Shown: positions 27,907 to 37,706, counted from the first letter of the stretch. The stretch is DNA of 64,000 bases from Mycobacterium shinjukuense (GCF_010730055.1 NZ_AP022575.1:248001-312000); one strand, 5' to 3'. The notes: a model not told the origin generated them from the sequence alone. Program-made: numbers and translations.

Positions 27907-28863
27907 ATGGCGCGCGCGGACCTGCTCCTCGACCTCGTGGAGGCTGAGCGTCGCGGTGATCGGGATCGCTTCCGAGTCCTGGTCGAGGCCGTTATCGCTG
28001 AGGAACGTGCCAACCAGCACCATTTGCTCGCCGACCGTCTCTCTGAGCTGATCACCACTACGGGGCAGGGGCATGTCCGTGACGATCGTGCCAGAGCGAT
28101 TCGCGACCTGGTGCAGGAGGTCGTGCCGAACCGTCGTATAGACGAGTTGGAGCTCGCGCCGGTTCCCCGGCGGGTGGTGACCGAGCTGATTGAGGAGCAC
28201 AAGCGCGCCGAACTGCTGCGCAGCTACGGGATCGAACCGCGCAATCGGCTCCTCCTGTCAGGCCCTCCGGGCAACGGCAAGACGAGTGTCGCGGAAGCCA
28301 TCGCCTCCGAGCTAATGCTCCCGTTCTACGTGATCCGCTATGAGGGCGTGGTGTCCAGCTTTCTCGGCGAGACCGCAGCCCGGCTCGACAACGTTTTCGA
28401 CTTCGTCCGCACCCGTAGGTGTGTTCTGTTCCTCGATGAGTTCGACACCATCGCCAAGGAGCGGTCGGACGAGCACGAGACAGGCGAGATCAAGCGCGTC
28501 GTCTCTACGCTACTGCTCCAAATCGATGGCCTCCCGGCCCATGTAATCGTTGTCGGCGCAACCAATCACGGCGAATTGCTCGACCGCGCCGCATGGCGGC
28601 GCTTCCAGATTCGCGCCGAGCTAGACCCCCCAAGCCGCTCGCAGGCGACCCGTTTCCTGGAACGGCTGACCGAGCGTCTGGGCGGTGATCTCGGCTTCGC
28701 TCCGCGGACTCTGGCTGACAAGCTGGCGGGCGCGAGTTTCGCAGAGCTCGAAGAGTTCGCGATAGACGTACGACGCCGGGCGGTGTTGGAACTGCCGGAC
28801 AGCAACCTACGACGGATCGTTCAGGAGCGTCTCGAGCACAGGCGCGGTGAGGCCGAGGGTTGA
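27907..28863 (+). CDS. AAA+ ATPase, IetA-like
   Basis: 318 residues from ATG 27907 (in-frame start at 27892 possible). The helical N-terminus is followed by an AAA+ core: Walker A GPPGNGKT (119-126), pore-loop-like RYEGVVSSFLGE, Walker B VLFLDEFD (173-180), sensor-1 Asn220 in VVGATN, and Arg-finger candidates Arg231-232. All ATPase residues look intact. The stop overlaps the protease gene start (TTGA at 28860-28863). An AAA+ ATPase translationally joined to a subtilisin-like protease is the plan of the IetAS anti-phage system. Function here is by analogy. Confidence 0.85.
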   Translation: MARADLLLDLVEAERRGDRDRFRVLVEAVIAEERANQHHLLADRLSELITTTGQGHVRDDRARAIRDLVQEVVPNRRIDELELAPVPRRVVTELIEEHKRAELLRSYGIEPRNRLLLSGPPGNGKTSVAEAIASELMLPFYVIRYEGVVSSFLGETAARLDNVFDFVRTRRCVLFLDEFDTIAKERSDEHETGEIKRVVSTLLLQIDGLPAHVIVVGATNHGELLDRAAWRRFQIRAELDPPSRSQATRFLERLTERLGGDLGFAPRTLADKLAGASFAELEEFAIDVRRRAVLELPDSNLRRIVQERLEHRRGEAEG

Positions 28864-31472
28864 CGGCGGAGCGCAGGCCGCTTCTGGCCTTCGGTCCGCC
28901 AGTCGTCTCTGAACGGCCGGCGCAGCGCCCGCGGGGTATGCCGCGCCTGTCGAAGCCCACCCCGGGTCGACAGGGAGAGCGCCTGACACCCCAGTTCAGG
29001 GAACTGATTGCGGCGTTCGACGCCGAGCGGGTACGCCTGGCCGCGGACACAACGGACGAGGTTGATCCCGCTCTGGTGGTTGTGTTTGACCTCGCGGGCA
29101 GCGTCAAGGATTTTCGCAACGCAATCAACAAGATCGACGGGCTGGAGTTCCTCTCCGAGATGCTTGGAGACTTCACTGAACCCGACGACGACTTCCACGT
29201 GATTGATCGGGCCACGGGTCGCACAGACAAACCCGTCTCGCACTCGCTTTACCTTGTGATGTCGAACGCCAAGGCTGTCAACGAGCTTCTGCGGCTGTTC
29301 GCCTTGTGGCAACAAGACCCGTCGGCGTCGTTCGAGCGCGGGCTGGGGAAGTTCAAGACAGCCTTCGAGCAGTTGACCGCGATCCGGCGCTGGGGACCTG
29401 AGGACCGAATCCGGGAAACGGGCCTGCGCGACTGGTGGCAGGAAACCCTCGAGGTCGTCGGCCAGTCCGTCAATAACGTCATGGTCGAAGTCGAGCTGTG
29501 GCACCGCCGGGACGCCGCACAGCGCACAACAGCCGAGTCGCACGTCGAGCAGATCATCACGAGCAGCGGCGGACGCATCCTCGATCGCTCCCAGATCGAT
29601 GCCATCAACTACCACGCACTGCTGGCCGAGCTGCCGATTCAGCAGGTGCAGTCCGTATTGAACGACGGCGCAGCATCGATCCAACTACTCACCACCGACG
29701 AGGTCATGTTCGTCAGCCCGTTCACCCCAATGAGCGTCACGCCGGCGACTCTCGACCCCGTCGCTGAGGTGCAACTTCCTCCCGGGAAGAATGTCGACGG
29801 GCTTCCTCGGATCGCGCTGCTGGACGGACTTCCCTTCCCGAACCACGACGCCTTGGCTGGCAGGCTGCTGATTGACGACCCCGACGGGCTAGGGGAGAAC
29901 TACCCGGTGTCCTCACGCCATCACGGCACGGCGATGGCATCGCTCATCGTTCACGGCGATCTTTCCGCGCGCGGCGAACCGCTGGACCGGCCGCTGTATG
30001 TGCGGCCCATCATGGTTCCCGGTGAACGTCCGGCGGGTTCCGAGCAAGTCGTCCCCAACCAGCTGTTCACCGACCTGCTTCACCGCGCAATCCGGCGCAT
30101 CCAGGAAGGCGAGGCGGGCCGCGACCCGGCTGCGCCCAGTGTGCGGATCGTCAATCTGTCCATCGGCGCACAGGCCAGGGCGCTCGTGCGCCGAATGAGC
30201 CCTGTCGGGCGGCTTCTCGACTGGCTGGCCCATTCCTACAACCTGTTGTTCGTCGTCAGCGCGGGCAACCACCTCGACCCGATCACGATTCCCGCCGACG
30301 CCGCGACTGATCCTGACGCCACCCGGTCAGCTGCGGTGCGGGCCGTCTACGGTACGACCCTTGCGCGGGGAATCCTCCCGCCAGGCGACGCGCTCAACGC
30401 ACTGACCGTCGGCGCGACCCATGACGATGGTCTCGGCGACCTCGACGTGCCCGACACCGTGTGGGACATCACCCATCCGGGCGCGCCTGCCCACTACGGT
30501 GCAACCGGGCCCGGTGTCGATCGCTCCGTCAAGCCGGACCTTCTCCATGTCGGCGGTCGCATCCTCTACACGCGCCCGGTCATCATCTCCGGCGAAGACA
30601 CCATCTCCCTTGAGCGCGCGCAGACATCGGCAACCGGCCCCGGCCTCCAGGTCGCTGCTCCGGACCGAGCGGGCGCAACCAACAAGACCACCTTCTCCGC
30701 TGGCACCAGCAACGCCGCCGCGCTGGTGACCCGCGAGGCCAGTCGCCTGTTCGACATTCTCGAAGCCGGCCTGCCCGGCACCGACGACACACCACTGCCC
30801 GACGGGCTATATCACCCGCTACTTGTGCGGGCCTTGCTCGCCCATGCGAGCAGCTGGGGCGAGTGGGAACAGGGACTCCGCCAAGAACTGGGGCTCGACA
30901 GCCAGCAGGCCCGCCGCCATGTGACCGCACTACTCGGCTACGGCCGCATCGACATCGACAGACTGGGGACCGCCGCGACGAATCGGGCCGTTCTTCTTGC
31001 CGGCGGAAGCATCGCGCGGGACGAGCGCCACACGTACGAGCTACCGCTCCCGCCGTCACTTCGGTCACGCGCCGAATGGCATCGCTTCACCATCACACTG
31101 GCGTTCATGGCCCCTACTGTCGGTCAGCTGACGCGGTATCGCGGGGCGAAGGTCTATTTCGCGACACCCGACACCACCCTTGCCGGTGGAGACCGGAACG
31201 GCGCCGAGCACAACGCGGTCAGAAGGGGCAGCCTCCAGCATGAAATTGTCCAAGGAACACGGGCGATGGTGTTCGGCGACGGCGACACGTTCCCTATTCA
31301 CGTTGAGTGCATGGACGATGCCCAACGGCTGGGGGCCGGCAAGGAGGTGCGCTACGCGCTCGTCGTCTCGGTCGAGACGGCCGAGGAGACCTCAACCACG
31401 ATTCACGACGAAGTGCGAATTGCATTGCGCCAGAGGGCGCGGGATCGTGCGCGAGGTCGAGTGGTCGGTTGA
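28860..31472 (+). CDS. Subtilisin-like S8 protease, IetS-like
   Basis: 870 residues from TTG 28860, overlapping the ATPase stop by 3 bp. No signal peptide is visible, so it should act in the cytoplasm. A 300-residue N-terminal region precedes the S8 domain. The triad is present: Asp322 (IALLDGLPFPNH), His355 (RHHGTAMASL) and Ser617 (FSAGTSNAAALV); VSAGNH gives the oxyanion Asn. A beta-rich C-terminal region follows (RAEWHRFTITLAFMAPT). Cytoplasmic S8 proteases paired with AAA ATPases are known as IetAS. The protease is probably held inactive or guided by its ATPase partner. Confidence 0.87.
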   Translation: MTAERRPLLAFGPPVVSERPAQRPRGMPRLSKPTPGRQGERLTPQFRELIAAFDAERVRLAADTTDEVDPALVVVFDLAGSVKDFRNAINKIDGLEFLSEMLGDFTEPDDDFHVIDRATGRTDKPVSHSLYLVMSNAKAVNELLRLFALWQQDPSASFERGLGKFKTAFEQLTAIRRWGPEDRIRETGLRDWWQETLEVVGQSVNNVMVEVELWHRRDAAQRTTAESHVEQIITSSGGRILDRSQIDAINYHALLAELPIQQVQSVLNDGAASIQLLTTDEVMFVSPFTPMSVTPATLDPVAEVQLPPGKNVDGLPRIALLDGLPFPNHDALAGRLLIDDPDGLGENYPVSSRHHGTAMASLIVHGDLSARGEPLDRPLYVRPIMVPGERPAGSEQVVPNQLFTDLLHRAIRRIQEGEAGRDPAAPSVRIVNLSIGAQARALVRRMSPVGRLLDWLAHSYNLLFVVSAGNHLDPITIPADAATDPDATRSAAVRAVYGTTLARGILPPGDALNALTVGATHDDGLGDLDVPDTVWDITHPGAPAHYGATGPGVDRSVKPDLLHVGGRILYTRPVIISGEDTISLERAQTSATGPGLQVAAPDRAGATNKTTFSAGTSNAAALVTREASRLFDILEAGLPGTDDTPLPDGLYHPLLVRALLAHASSWGEWEQGLRQELGLDSQQARRHVTALLGYGRIDIDRLGTAATNRAVLLAGGSIARDERHTYELPLPPSLRSRAEWHRFTITLAFMAPTVGQLTRYRGAKVYFATPDTTLAGGDRNGAEHNAVRRGSLQHEIVQGTRAMVFGDGDTFPIHVECMDDAQRLGAGKEVRYALVVSVETAEETSTTIHDEVRIALRQRARDRARGRVVG

Positions 31473-31759
31473 CGATGGTGCGTACACCCGTAAGTAGCCC
31501 TGGCCACCACGTGCTCGGCAGAACGGCCAGCGAGTTCAACCAGATCGCGGCTAGACCCGTGTGCTGATGCACTTGTCGAAAGCGCTGCTCGCCAAACATC
31601 TTTCGATGTGTCGCGATACGACGACTTTTACGACGATTCGTCGGTGCTTCGGGGCCCGGCGGGAAGGCCGTGTTTTTGTCGGACCCATCTGACATTCTGG
31701 GCGGCTGCCCACAAGAGGGGAGCTACACACCATGTGACAACACAAGGAAAGGCACGGAC

Positions 31760-32512
31760 GTGGACGAACATGAAGACGTAGCGCAGGTACGCGAGTGGGT
31801 CAGCCGGCTGGATGACTTCATCGCAGCCCTCGGCGACATCGCGGGTGATGACCCGTTCGACTTCTGTGAGAACGCTATGGACGCATGGAAGGACGGTGTT
31901 TCGCCCGACACCGCACCACCGCCGACCAGTCCGGCGATGATGATCATCCTCGAGACCTTTCGCGCACTTGCCCAGGTGATGACGTCGGCGACGGTGGACT
32001 ATTACACGACACCCGACGTCAGAGATCGAATAACCCGGGAGTCCGCGCAAGGCTCCCTGACCGATGCCCTGGACGGTGTGCGACGCGACGCCCGGCGCTG
32101 GTTGGCCGAAGGGCTGCCATCACTCGAAGAAATCAAGCAGCGTACTGCTGACGTTGGCGCGAGCATGAAGTCGGCGCTGGAGGTCAACGCGAAGATTGCG
32201 GCTGATGAGGACGCCGACGACGCGGCTGCGGCTGCTGATCCATACGGTGCGGTCTTGGGTTACCGCGATCCCAATCTCGATGTGGCCATCATCTTTACGA
32301 AGGTGTGTTCGTTCAGCGAAGACGAGAACAACCGCTACCGCGATGCGCACGAACGGATTCGGCGGATGTTGGACAGTGAGCTGTTGCGGCACATCTCCGA
32401 TGCGAGCGACCGGTTTTGCGATGTGTTGATCGGGGTGCTCAGCGACCTACGAGATAACCGAATGTTCGGGGGCATTCAGGGTGAGCACGCGGGGGTAGGG
32501 TTCCGGCGCTGA
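31760..32512 (+). CDS. Unknown 250-residue helical protein
   Basis: 250 residues from GTG 31760, with AAGGAAAGG upstream; the open frame extends to 31670 without a better start. No family is recognised. The sequence is acidic and mostly helical (WVSRLDDFIAALGDIAGDDP at the start; a DEDADDAAAAADP linker mid-protein; RIRRMLDSELLRHISDASD near the end), with no membrane segment or Cys motif. It lies 287 bp after the protease gene on the same strand, and those 287 bp hold nothing recognisable. A terminator follows it. It may belong to the defence cassette or be independent. Confidence 0.65.
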   Translation: MDEHEDVAQVREWVSRLDDFIAALGDIAGDDPFDFCENAMDAWKDGVSPDTAPPPTSPAMMIILETFRALAQVMTSATVDYYTTPDVRDRITRESAQGSLTDALDGVRRDARRWLAEGLPSLEEIKQRTADVGASMKSALEVNAKIAADEDADDAAAAADPYGAVLGYRDPNLDVAIIFTKVCSFSEDENNRYRDAHERIRRMLDSELLRHISDASDRFCDVLIGVLSDLRDNRMFGGIQGEHAGVGFRR

Positions 32513-32597
32513 CGGTGAGGAGCGTGTCGGCCGGTTGGTGCCCGGTTTGGTGTGTGTGGTGCCGGGGCGGCACGGTGATCAAGTCATTGGTAGGCGA

Positions 32598-32640
32598 CGG
32601 CCCTCCCGTCGTCTCTTGGCCGAGTGCTACGGGAGGGCCG
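32598..32640 (+). terminator. Terminator after the 250-residue gene
   Basis: Two perfect 12-bp arms (CGGCCCTCCCGT 32598-32609; complement 32629-32640) enclose a 19-nt loop and are followed by CCTTTT. This lies 86 bp after the stop of the 250-residue gene and just before the insertion element's first gene, so it may also mark the element's left end. Confidence 0.6.
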
Positions 32641-32662
32641 CCTTTTCGCGCTCGGAGGCGCT

Positions 32663-33289
32663 GTGGTCACCGTAGAAGCAGATGTCGGTCTAGTCGAGCG
32701 CAGGTTGGCGGCTGGTGAGCTGAGCTGTCCGTTCTGCGGGGGTGTGCTGGCGGGGTGGGGGCGGGCGCGGGCGCGGCAGTTGCGCGGCGTGGATGGGCCG
32801 GTGGAGCTGCATCCACGCCGGTCGCGGTGCACCGGGTGCGGGGTGACGCATGTGTTGTTGCCGGTGACGGCGTTGCTGCGCCGTGCGGACACCGCGGCGG
32901 TGGTCGTGTCGGCGCTGGTGGCCAAGGGCGCCAGCCGGGTGGGGTTTCGGCGGATCGCTGCGGATGTGGCTCGGCCGGCCGAGACGGTGCGGGGCTGGCT
33001 ACGGCGCTTCGCCGAGCGGGCCGAGGCGGTGCGTTGGGTGTTCACCGTGTGGCTAGCCGCGGTGGCTGCCGATCCGGTGATGCCCGATGCGGCCGGCGGG
33101 GTGTTCATCGATGCGGTGAGCGCGATTGTCGCGCTCGCGGCGGCCATCGGGCGTCGTTTTTCGCTGCCCAGGGTGTCGCTGGCCGAGGTGGCGGTAGCGG
33201 TTTCGGGTGGCCGGTTGTTGGCGCCGGGCTGGCCCGGCGAGCCGGTGCAACACGAGTCGACCCTGCCGGCGGCGCGAATCACGCCGTAA
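32663..33289 (+). CDS. DUF6431-like protein of an insertion element
   Basis: 208 residues from GTG 32663 with GGAG 6-9 bp upstream. The N-terminus has a zinc-binding pair CPFCGG and CTGCG, then a helical segment (RIAADVARPAETVRGWLRRF) that looks like a helix-turn-helix. This is the DUF6431 type of protein, carried as the first gene of a mycobacterial element together with an rve transposase and a TniB/ExeA-like ATPase. It ends normally and appears intact. It may recognise element ends; this is not proven. Confidence 0.65.
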   Translation: MVTVEADVGLVERRLAAGELSCPFCGGVLAGWGRARARQLRGVDGPVELHPRRSRCTGCGVTHVLLPVTALLRRADTAAVVVSALVAKGASRVGFRRIAADVARPAETVRGWLRRFAERAEAVRWVFTVWLAAVAADPVMPDAAGGVFIDAVSAIVALAAAIGRRFSLPRVSLAEVAVAVSGGRLLAPGWPGEPVQHESTLPAARITP

Positions 33290-33343
33290 ATCTGTGCGCT
33301 GTTGTGTGTTTTTCAACGACAGCAAACAGAAGGGAGCGGCCCG

Positions 33344-34752
33344 GTGGCGGTCGGCGGCGATGAGGAGAAGGTGCGCGCGGAGCGTGCGCGGGCGATCGGG
33401 TTGTTTCGGTACCAGTTGATCCGGGAGGCCGCCGATGCGGCGCTTTCTACCAAGGAGCGCGGGAAGATGGTGCGCGAGTTGGCTTCCCGGGAGCACGTCG
33501 ACCCGTTCGGGCGGCGGGTGCGGATGAGCCGTCAAACCATCGACCGCTGGATCCGCGACTGGCGGGCCGGCGGGTTTGACGCGCTGGTGCCCAACCCCCG
33601 CCAGTGCACCCCGCGCACTCCGGTCGAGGTGCTGGAGTTGGCGGTGGCGCTGCGTCGGGAAAACCCGGAACGCACCGCGGCGGCGATCCGGCGGATCTTG
33701 CGCACCCAGCTGGGCTGGGCGCCCGATGAACGCACCCTGCAGCGCAACTTTCACCGGCTCGGCCTGACCGGCGCCGCCACCGGGTCGGCGCCCGCGGTGT
33801 TCGGCCGGTTCCAGGCCGAGCACCCGAACGACCTGTGGACTGGAGATGCGTTGCACGGCATACGAATTACTGTCCACAAGACGTATCTGTTCGCGTTCTT
33901 AGACGACCATTCCCGGCTGCTGCCCGGCTACCGGTGGGGCTACGCCGAGGACACCGTGCGCCTAGCCGCCGCGCTGCGCCCGGCGCTGGCGTCCCGCGGT
34001 GTCCCCAAGGCGATCTACGTCGACTGCGGCTCGGCGTTCGTCGACACGTGGCTGTTGCGGGCATGCGCGAAACTCGGTGTGCGTCTTGTTCATTCCACAC
34101 CAGGTCGGCCCGAAGGGCGGGGCAAGATCGAGAGGTTCTTCAGGACGGTGCGCGAGCAGTTCCTGGTTGAGATCAGCGGCGAACCCGACACCGTCGGCCG
34201 CCACCACGTGACCGACCTGAACGAATTGAATCGGCTGTTCGCGGCCGGGGTCGAAACCGTCTACCACCGGCAGGTGCATTCCGAAACCGGGCAGACCCGC
34301 TGGCCCGCTGGTGCGCTGCCGGTTCCGTCGCGCTGCCCGCCCCAGAGGCGCTCACCGAGGCATTCCTGTGGGAGGAGCACCGCCGGGTCACCAAGACCGC
34401 CACCGTCTCGCTGCACGGCAACAGCTACGAGGTCGACCCGGCGCTGGTCGGGCGCAAGGTAGAGCTGGTGTTCGACCCGTTCGATTTGACCCGCATCCAG
34501 GTCCGTGCCGGCGGCGTACCGATGGGCCTGGCCATCCCGCATCACATCGGACGCCATGCACACCCCAAGGCCAAACCCGAAACCCCCTCCGCACCACCCC
34601 GACCGTCGGGCATCGACTACGCGCAGTTGATCGAAACCGCCCACGCCGCCGAGCTCGCCCGCGAGGTCAACTACGCCGCCCTCACCGCCAACACCGACCA
34701 GATCCCCGGGCAACTCGACCTACTCACCGGCCAGGAGGCCCAACCGAAATGA
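33344..34752 (+). pseudogene. DDE (rve/Mu-type) transposase, frameshifted
   Basis: Start GTG 33344. The N-terminal HTH region (RVRMSRQTIDRWIRDWRAG) is followed by an rve catalytic core: DLWTGDALHG, YVDCGSAFVDTW and GRPEGRGKIERFFRT supply the DDE triad. Near 34295 the frame must shift by one: ETGQT is in one frame while ARWCAAGSVALPAPEALTE continues in another, as if one C was lost from a CCCC run. The C-terminal beta-barrel part (VSLHGNSYEVDPALVGRK) runs to a stop at 34752 that overlaps the ATPase start. Probably inactive, unless this is a sequencing error. Confidence 0.8.
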
Positions 34753-35562
34753 TGGACAAACTGATCTCCTACTACGGGTTTTCGCGCATCCCCTTCGGCC
34801 GCGATCTGGCCCCTTCCATGCTGCACCGCCACGGCGCGCACAACGAAGCGGTCGCTCGCATCGGCTGGTGTGTCGCCGACCGCCGCATCGGTGTGATCAC
34901 CGGCGAGGTCGGCGCCGGCAAGACGGTAGCCGTGCGCGCCGCGCTGACCGCCCTGGACCGAAGCCGCCACGCCGTCATCTACCTGCCCGACCCCACCGTC
35001 GGGGTGCGCGGCATCCACCACCGCATCGTCGCCTCGTTGGGCGGACAACCCCTTACCCACCACGCAACTTTGGCTCCCCAAGCCGCCGACGCCCTAGCCG
35101 CCGAACAAGCCGAGCGCGGACGCACCCCTGTCGTGGTCGTCGAGGAAGCACACCTGCTCGGCTATGACCAGTTGGAAGCGTTGCGGCTCTTGACCAATCA
35201 CGACCTCGACTCGTCAAGCCCCTTCGCGTGCCTGCTCATCGGCCAGCCCACGCTACGGCGCCGGATGAAACTTGGCGTGCTCGCCGCGCTCGACCAGCCC
35301 AATCGGCCTGCGCTACGCAATGCCGCCCATGACCGACAAGGAGACCGCAAGCTACCTGCGCCACCACCTGGCCCTGGCCGGGCGTGACGACACGCTGTTC
35401 TCCAACGACACGGTCACCCTCGTGCATCAGACAAGCCGAGGCTATCCACGCGCGGTCAACAACCTCGCACTACAAGCCCTCGTTGCCGCGTTCGCCGCCG
35501 ATAAGGCCATCGTGGATGAATCCTCCACCCGCACAGCCATCGCCGAAGTCACGGCAGACTGA
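34749..35562 (+). pseudogene. TniB/ExeA-like AAA ATPase, frameshifted
   Basis: Starts at ATG 34749 in an ATGA overlap with the transposase. The ATPase core has Walker A GEVGAGKT and Walker B VVVVEEAH with LRLLTNHD. Around 35302-35306 the frame shifts by one extra base: the reading LGVLAALDQ continues as PIGLRYAMPPMTDKETASYL in another frame, then runs to a proper end AIAEVTAD. Such ATPases pick the target for Mu/Tn7-like transposases. With the shift in the transposase, two of three element genes are broken, so the element is dead. Confidence 0.78.
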
Positions 35563-35590
35563 ACACCACACCGACACCCTAGCCACCACC

Positions 35591-35619
35591 GACCCCGCCG
35601 GACACCCCCCGGCGGGGTC
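35591..35619 (+). terminator. Terminator after the insertion-element ATPase
   Basis: An 11-bp stem (GACCCCGCCGG / CCGGCGGGGTC) with an 8-nt loop, followed by ATTTC, lies 29 bp after the ATPase stop. It probably ends the element's transcript, and the element's right end should be close by. Confidence 0.7.
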
Positions 35620-35689
35620 ATTTCATGCCAAACGTCCTCATCACCAACGCCGCCACCATGCTCATCCTGAATGCCGGTCAACACCCCGA

Positions 35690-36095
35690 GACGGTCTTTG
35701 TGGCTGGCGATGAACTCGCAGACCGAACCGGTCAGTGGCGGCGGCGCGGGTCGCTCTCCCGCACGAAGAAAGACGTTGCTGCCTTGAGGATCTCGACGCT
35801 GTTCGAGCTCGGCGTTACGACGCTTGAGCGCGCGGATCTCCGCGGCCGCCGCCGACGACACACCGTCACGCTCGCCGTCATCGACCTGATGTTGACGGAT
35901 CCAGCTTCTCAGCGTCTCGGCGGTCATTCCCAGCCGCTTGGACACCGCCGTGATCGCCGCCCACTCGCTGGGATAGTCCTCCCGATGCTCCAGCACCAGA
36001 CGCACGGCCTTCGCCCGGGTCTCCGGGTCGTACTTGCTCGGCATGGCATGCACCTTCCCAAGGAAGAAGGTGCGCATCAAACGCGGGACGGTTCA
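35690..36095 (-). mobile_element. IS3-family copy A, 5' end only
   Basis: On the minus strand, OrfA starts at ATG 36044 (MPSKYDPETRAKAVRLVLEH) with an HTH (TAVSKRLGMTAETLRSWIRQ) and a leucine-rich tail; after ELEQ the frame has slipped. A few residues of OrfB (CEFIASHKDRLGV) are still visible, then homology stops near 35690. The left terminal repeat, read on the minus strand as TGAACCGTCCCGCGTTTGAT, ends at 36095. The rest of the transposase is gone, so the copy is dead. Confidence 0.72.
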
Positions 36096-36146
36096 GTGTG
36101 TGCATGGTTGTTGGTGCTGCGGCGGTGCTGTGTTTGCCGATAGGTG

Positions 36147-37706
36147 TCAACCGGTGCGCGTGGTGGGATTCTGGGGTTGTTGGGTGTGGCTGGTTGCGTG
36201 GTTGTCGTTGATGGGTGCGCGTCGGCTTGGGTGGTTGGTGGTGGCGGCCGTGGTCTGGTCGTCGGCGTCGGTGGTGCGGGTGGCGGTGCGGGTGGTCTTT
36301 GGGGTGTTCTCGGGCGGTGTGGGGGTTTGGGGGGTGGCGCCGGGCCGTGCTGGGGTGGGTGCCGCGGATCGGCGGGGTTGGACTGGCATTGACGGTGTGG
36401 CCGGCAAGCCAGCGTTGGTGGTCTGGGCCGCGGTGTGCGGTATTGCACTGACCGGGTGCGGTCTGGGTGGTGGTGGTGTGGGCCGGCGATCCCCTGGGTC
36501 GTCGGTGTGATTCTCGGGGGTAGCGGGCCCGGCCAGCGCGCCGGGGGGGATTGTGGGCTCGTCCGGGGTCACCCGTGGCGTCCTGTGCGTGGGCCGGCCC
36601 ACGCCGCCACCGGTCGGACCCGCCCCCGTCGGCGCCCCGCCGGTCAACGACATGGCCGGGCGCATTGCACTGGCGCCCGCTGACACCTGGTGGTAGTGGG
36701 CGATCGCGTCATGTATCGATGATGCGGTCTGTTCGGCATGCTTGATCAACAGGCCCTGCATTGTGGCGCACACGCCCAGCGCGGGTGTGCACACCTGTAT
36801 TTGGAGGGCGATCGAGGCGGCCAACTGCCCCAGGGACTCCAGATATGCCGCAACAAAGCCGCAGGCGGTAAGGAACCCGATGTTTGTGCCCAGCGCAATG
36901 CGCGTGGCGGTGATCTTCTCGGCGTGCTCGCTCACTCGATGTGCCATCGTCTTGTCCGCGTCGGCCATCTGCTCGATCAGGTCCCGCAGCCTGCTGTTTC
37001 GGGTGTCATAAGCGTGCGCGGCCACCCCCTGCCACTCGGGATCCGACCAGGCCGACCCCAGCCGCTCAGCAAGGGACTCCAACTTCTTGGCACCCGCGCC
37101 GAACCTTTCCCCCTTCTCATCCCCAAACCCATCCAACAAGGTCATCGCGGTGAGAACAGCTATCGTCGCCTGAATAATCGCCGCACCCGACGTCTTCAAC
37201 TCATCAGGTTTGCCACCAGCACGCTCAACGGGATTTTCAACCTTAACGCCCTCTTGAACCTCAGCGGCTTTGTGACCGAAGCAATCAACAGAATCAACTT
37301 CATCAGATACATTACGCTCAGCGGCGTCGCTACCTAACTTATCAACCTCATCAACAGACCCATCTTTAGCAGGTTCTTCGGCTTTAAGGTCTTTAGTCTC
37401 TTCGGTTTCAGATCCGCTGTCTTCGGCTTGTATTTCCTCTTTACCGCCACCAGTACGATCCAAAGATTTTTCGGATTTGGATGTTTCTACTTCTGAATCT
37501 TCAGACTCGGAGTCGGACTCTTCCTCTTTACCCCCACGTTCAGAACCAGATGATTCGCCCCCAGGATCCATTTCGTCACCAGGATCCTCTTCTTTTCCTG
37601 TCGAGCGCCAGGTGACACCGCGCGAATGAAAAGGATGAGATGTCTCGTCGAAACCGACATTGTAGAACGGATTTCCAGTACTTTCTACCTCTCGAGGACT
37701 TGTCAT
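36147..37706 (-). CDS. EspA/EspE-like ESX secretion substrate
   Basis: 519 residues from ATG 37706; the open frame reaches 37787, but that part lies in an IS end. The N-terminal 170 residues are strikingly acidic and Ser-rich (EEESDSESEDSEVETSKSEK). The EspA/EspE-type core is at about 190-360: AWSDPEWQGVAAHAYDTRN, a WxG-like helical hairpin, then hydrophobic ALGTNIGFLTACGFVAAYLE and QLAASIALQIQVCTPALGV. The last 150 residues are Pro/Thr-rich. EspA/E proteins are exported by ESX-1-type systems. Its AT-richer N-terminal coding suggests recent acquisition. No ESX machinery gene lies beside it. Confidence 0.75.
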   Translation of the reverse strand: MTSPREVESTGNPFYNVGFDETSHPFHSRGVTWRSTGKEEDPGDEMDPGGESSGSERGGKEEESDSESEDSEVETSKSEKSLDRTGGGKEEIQAEDSGSETEETKDLKAEEPAKDGSVDEVDKLGSDAAERNVSDEVDSVDCFGHKAAEVQEGVKVENPVERAGGKPDELKTSGAAIIQATIAVLTAMTLLDGFGDEKGERFGAGAKKLESLAERLGSAWSDPEWQGVAAHAYDTRNSRLRDLIEQMADADKTMAHRVSEHAEKITATRIALGTNIGFLTACGFVAAYLESLGQLAASIALQIQVCTPALGVCATMQGLLIKHAEQTASSIHDAIAHYHQVSAGASAMRPAMSLTGGAPTGAGPTGGGVGRPTHRTPRVTPDEPTIPPGALAGPATPENHTDDPGDRRPTPPPPRPHPVSAIPHTAAQTTNAGLPATPSMPVQPRRSAAPTPARPGATPQTPTPPENTPKTTRTATRTTDADDQTTAATTNHPSRRAPINDNHATSHTQQPQNPTTRTG

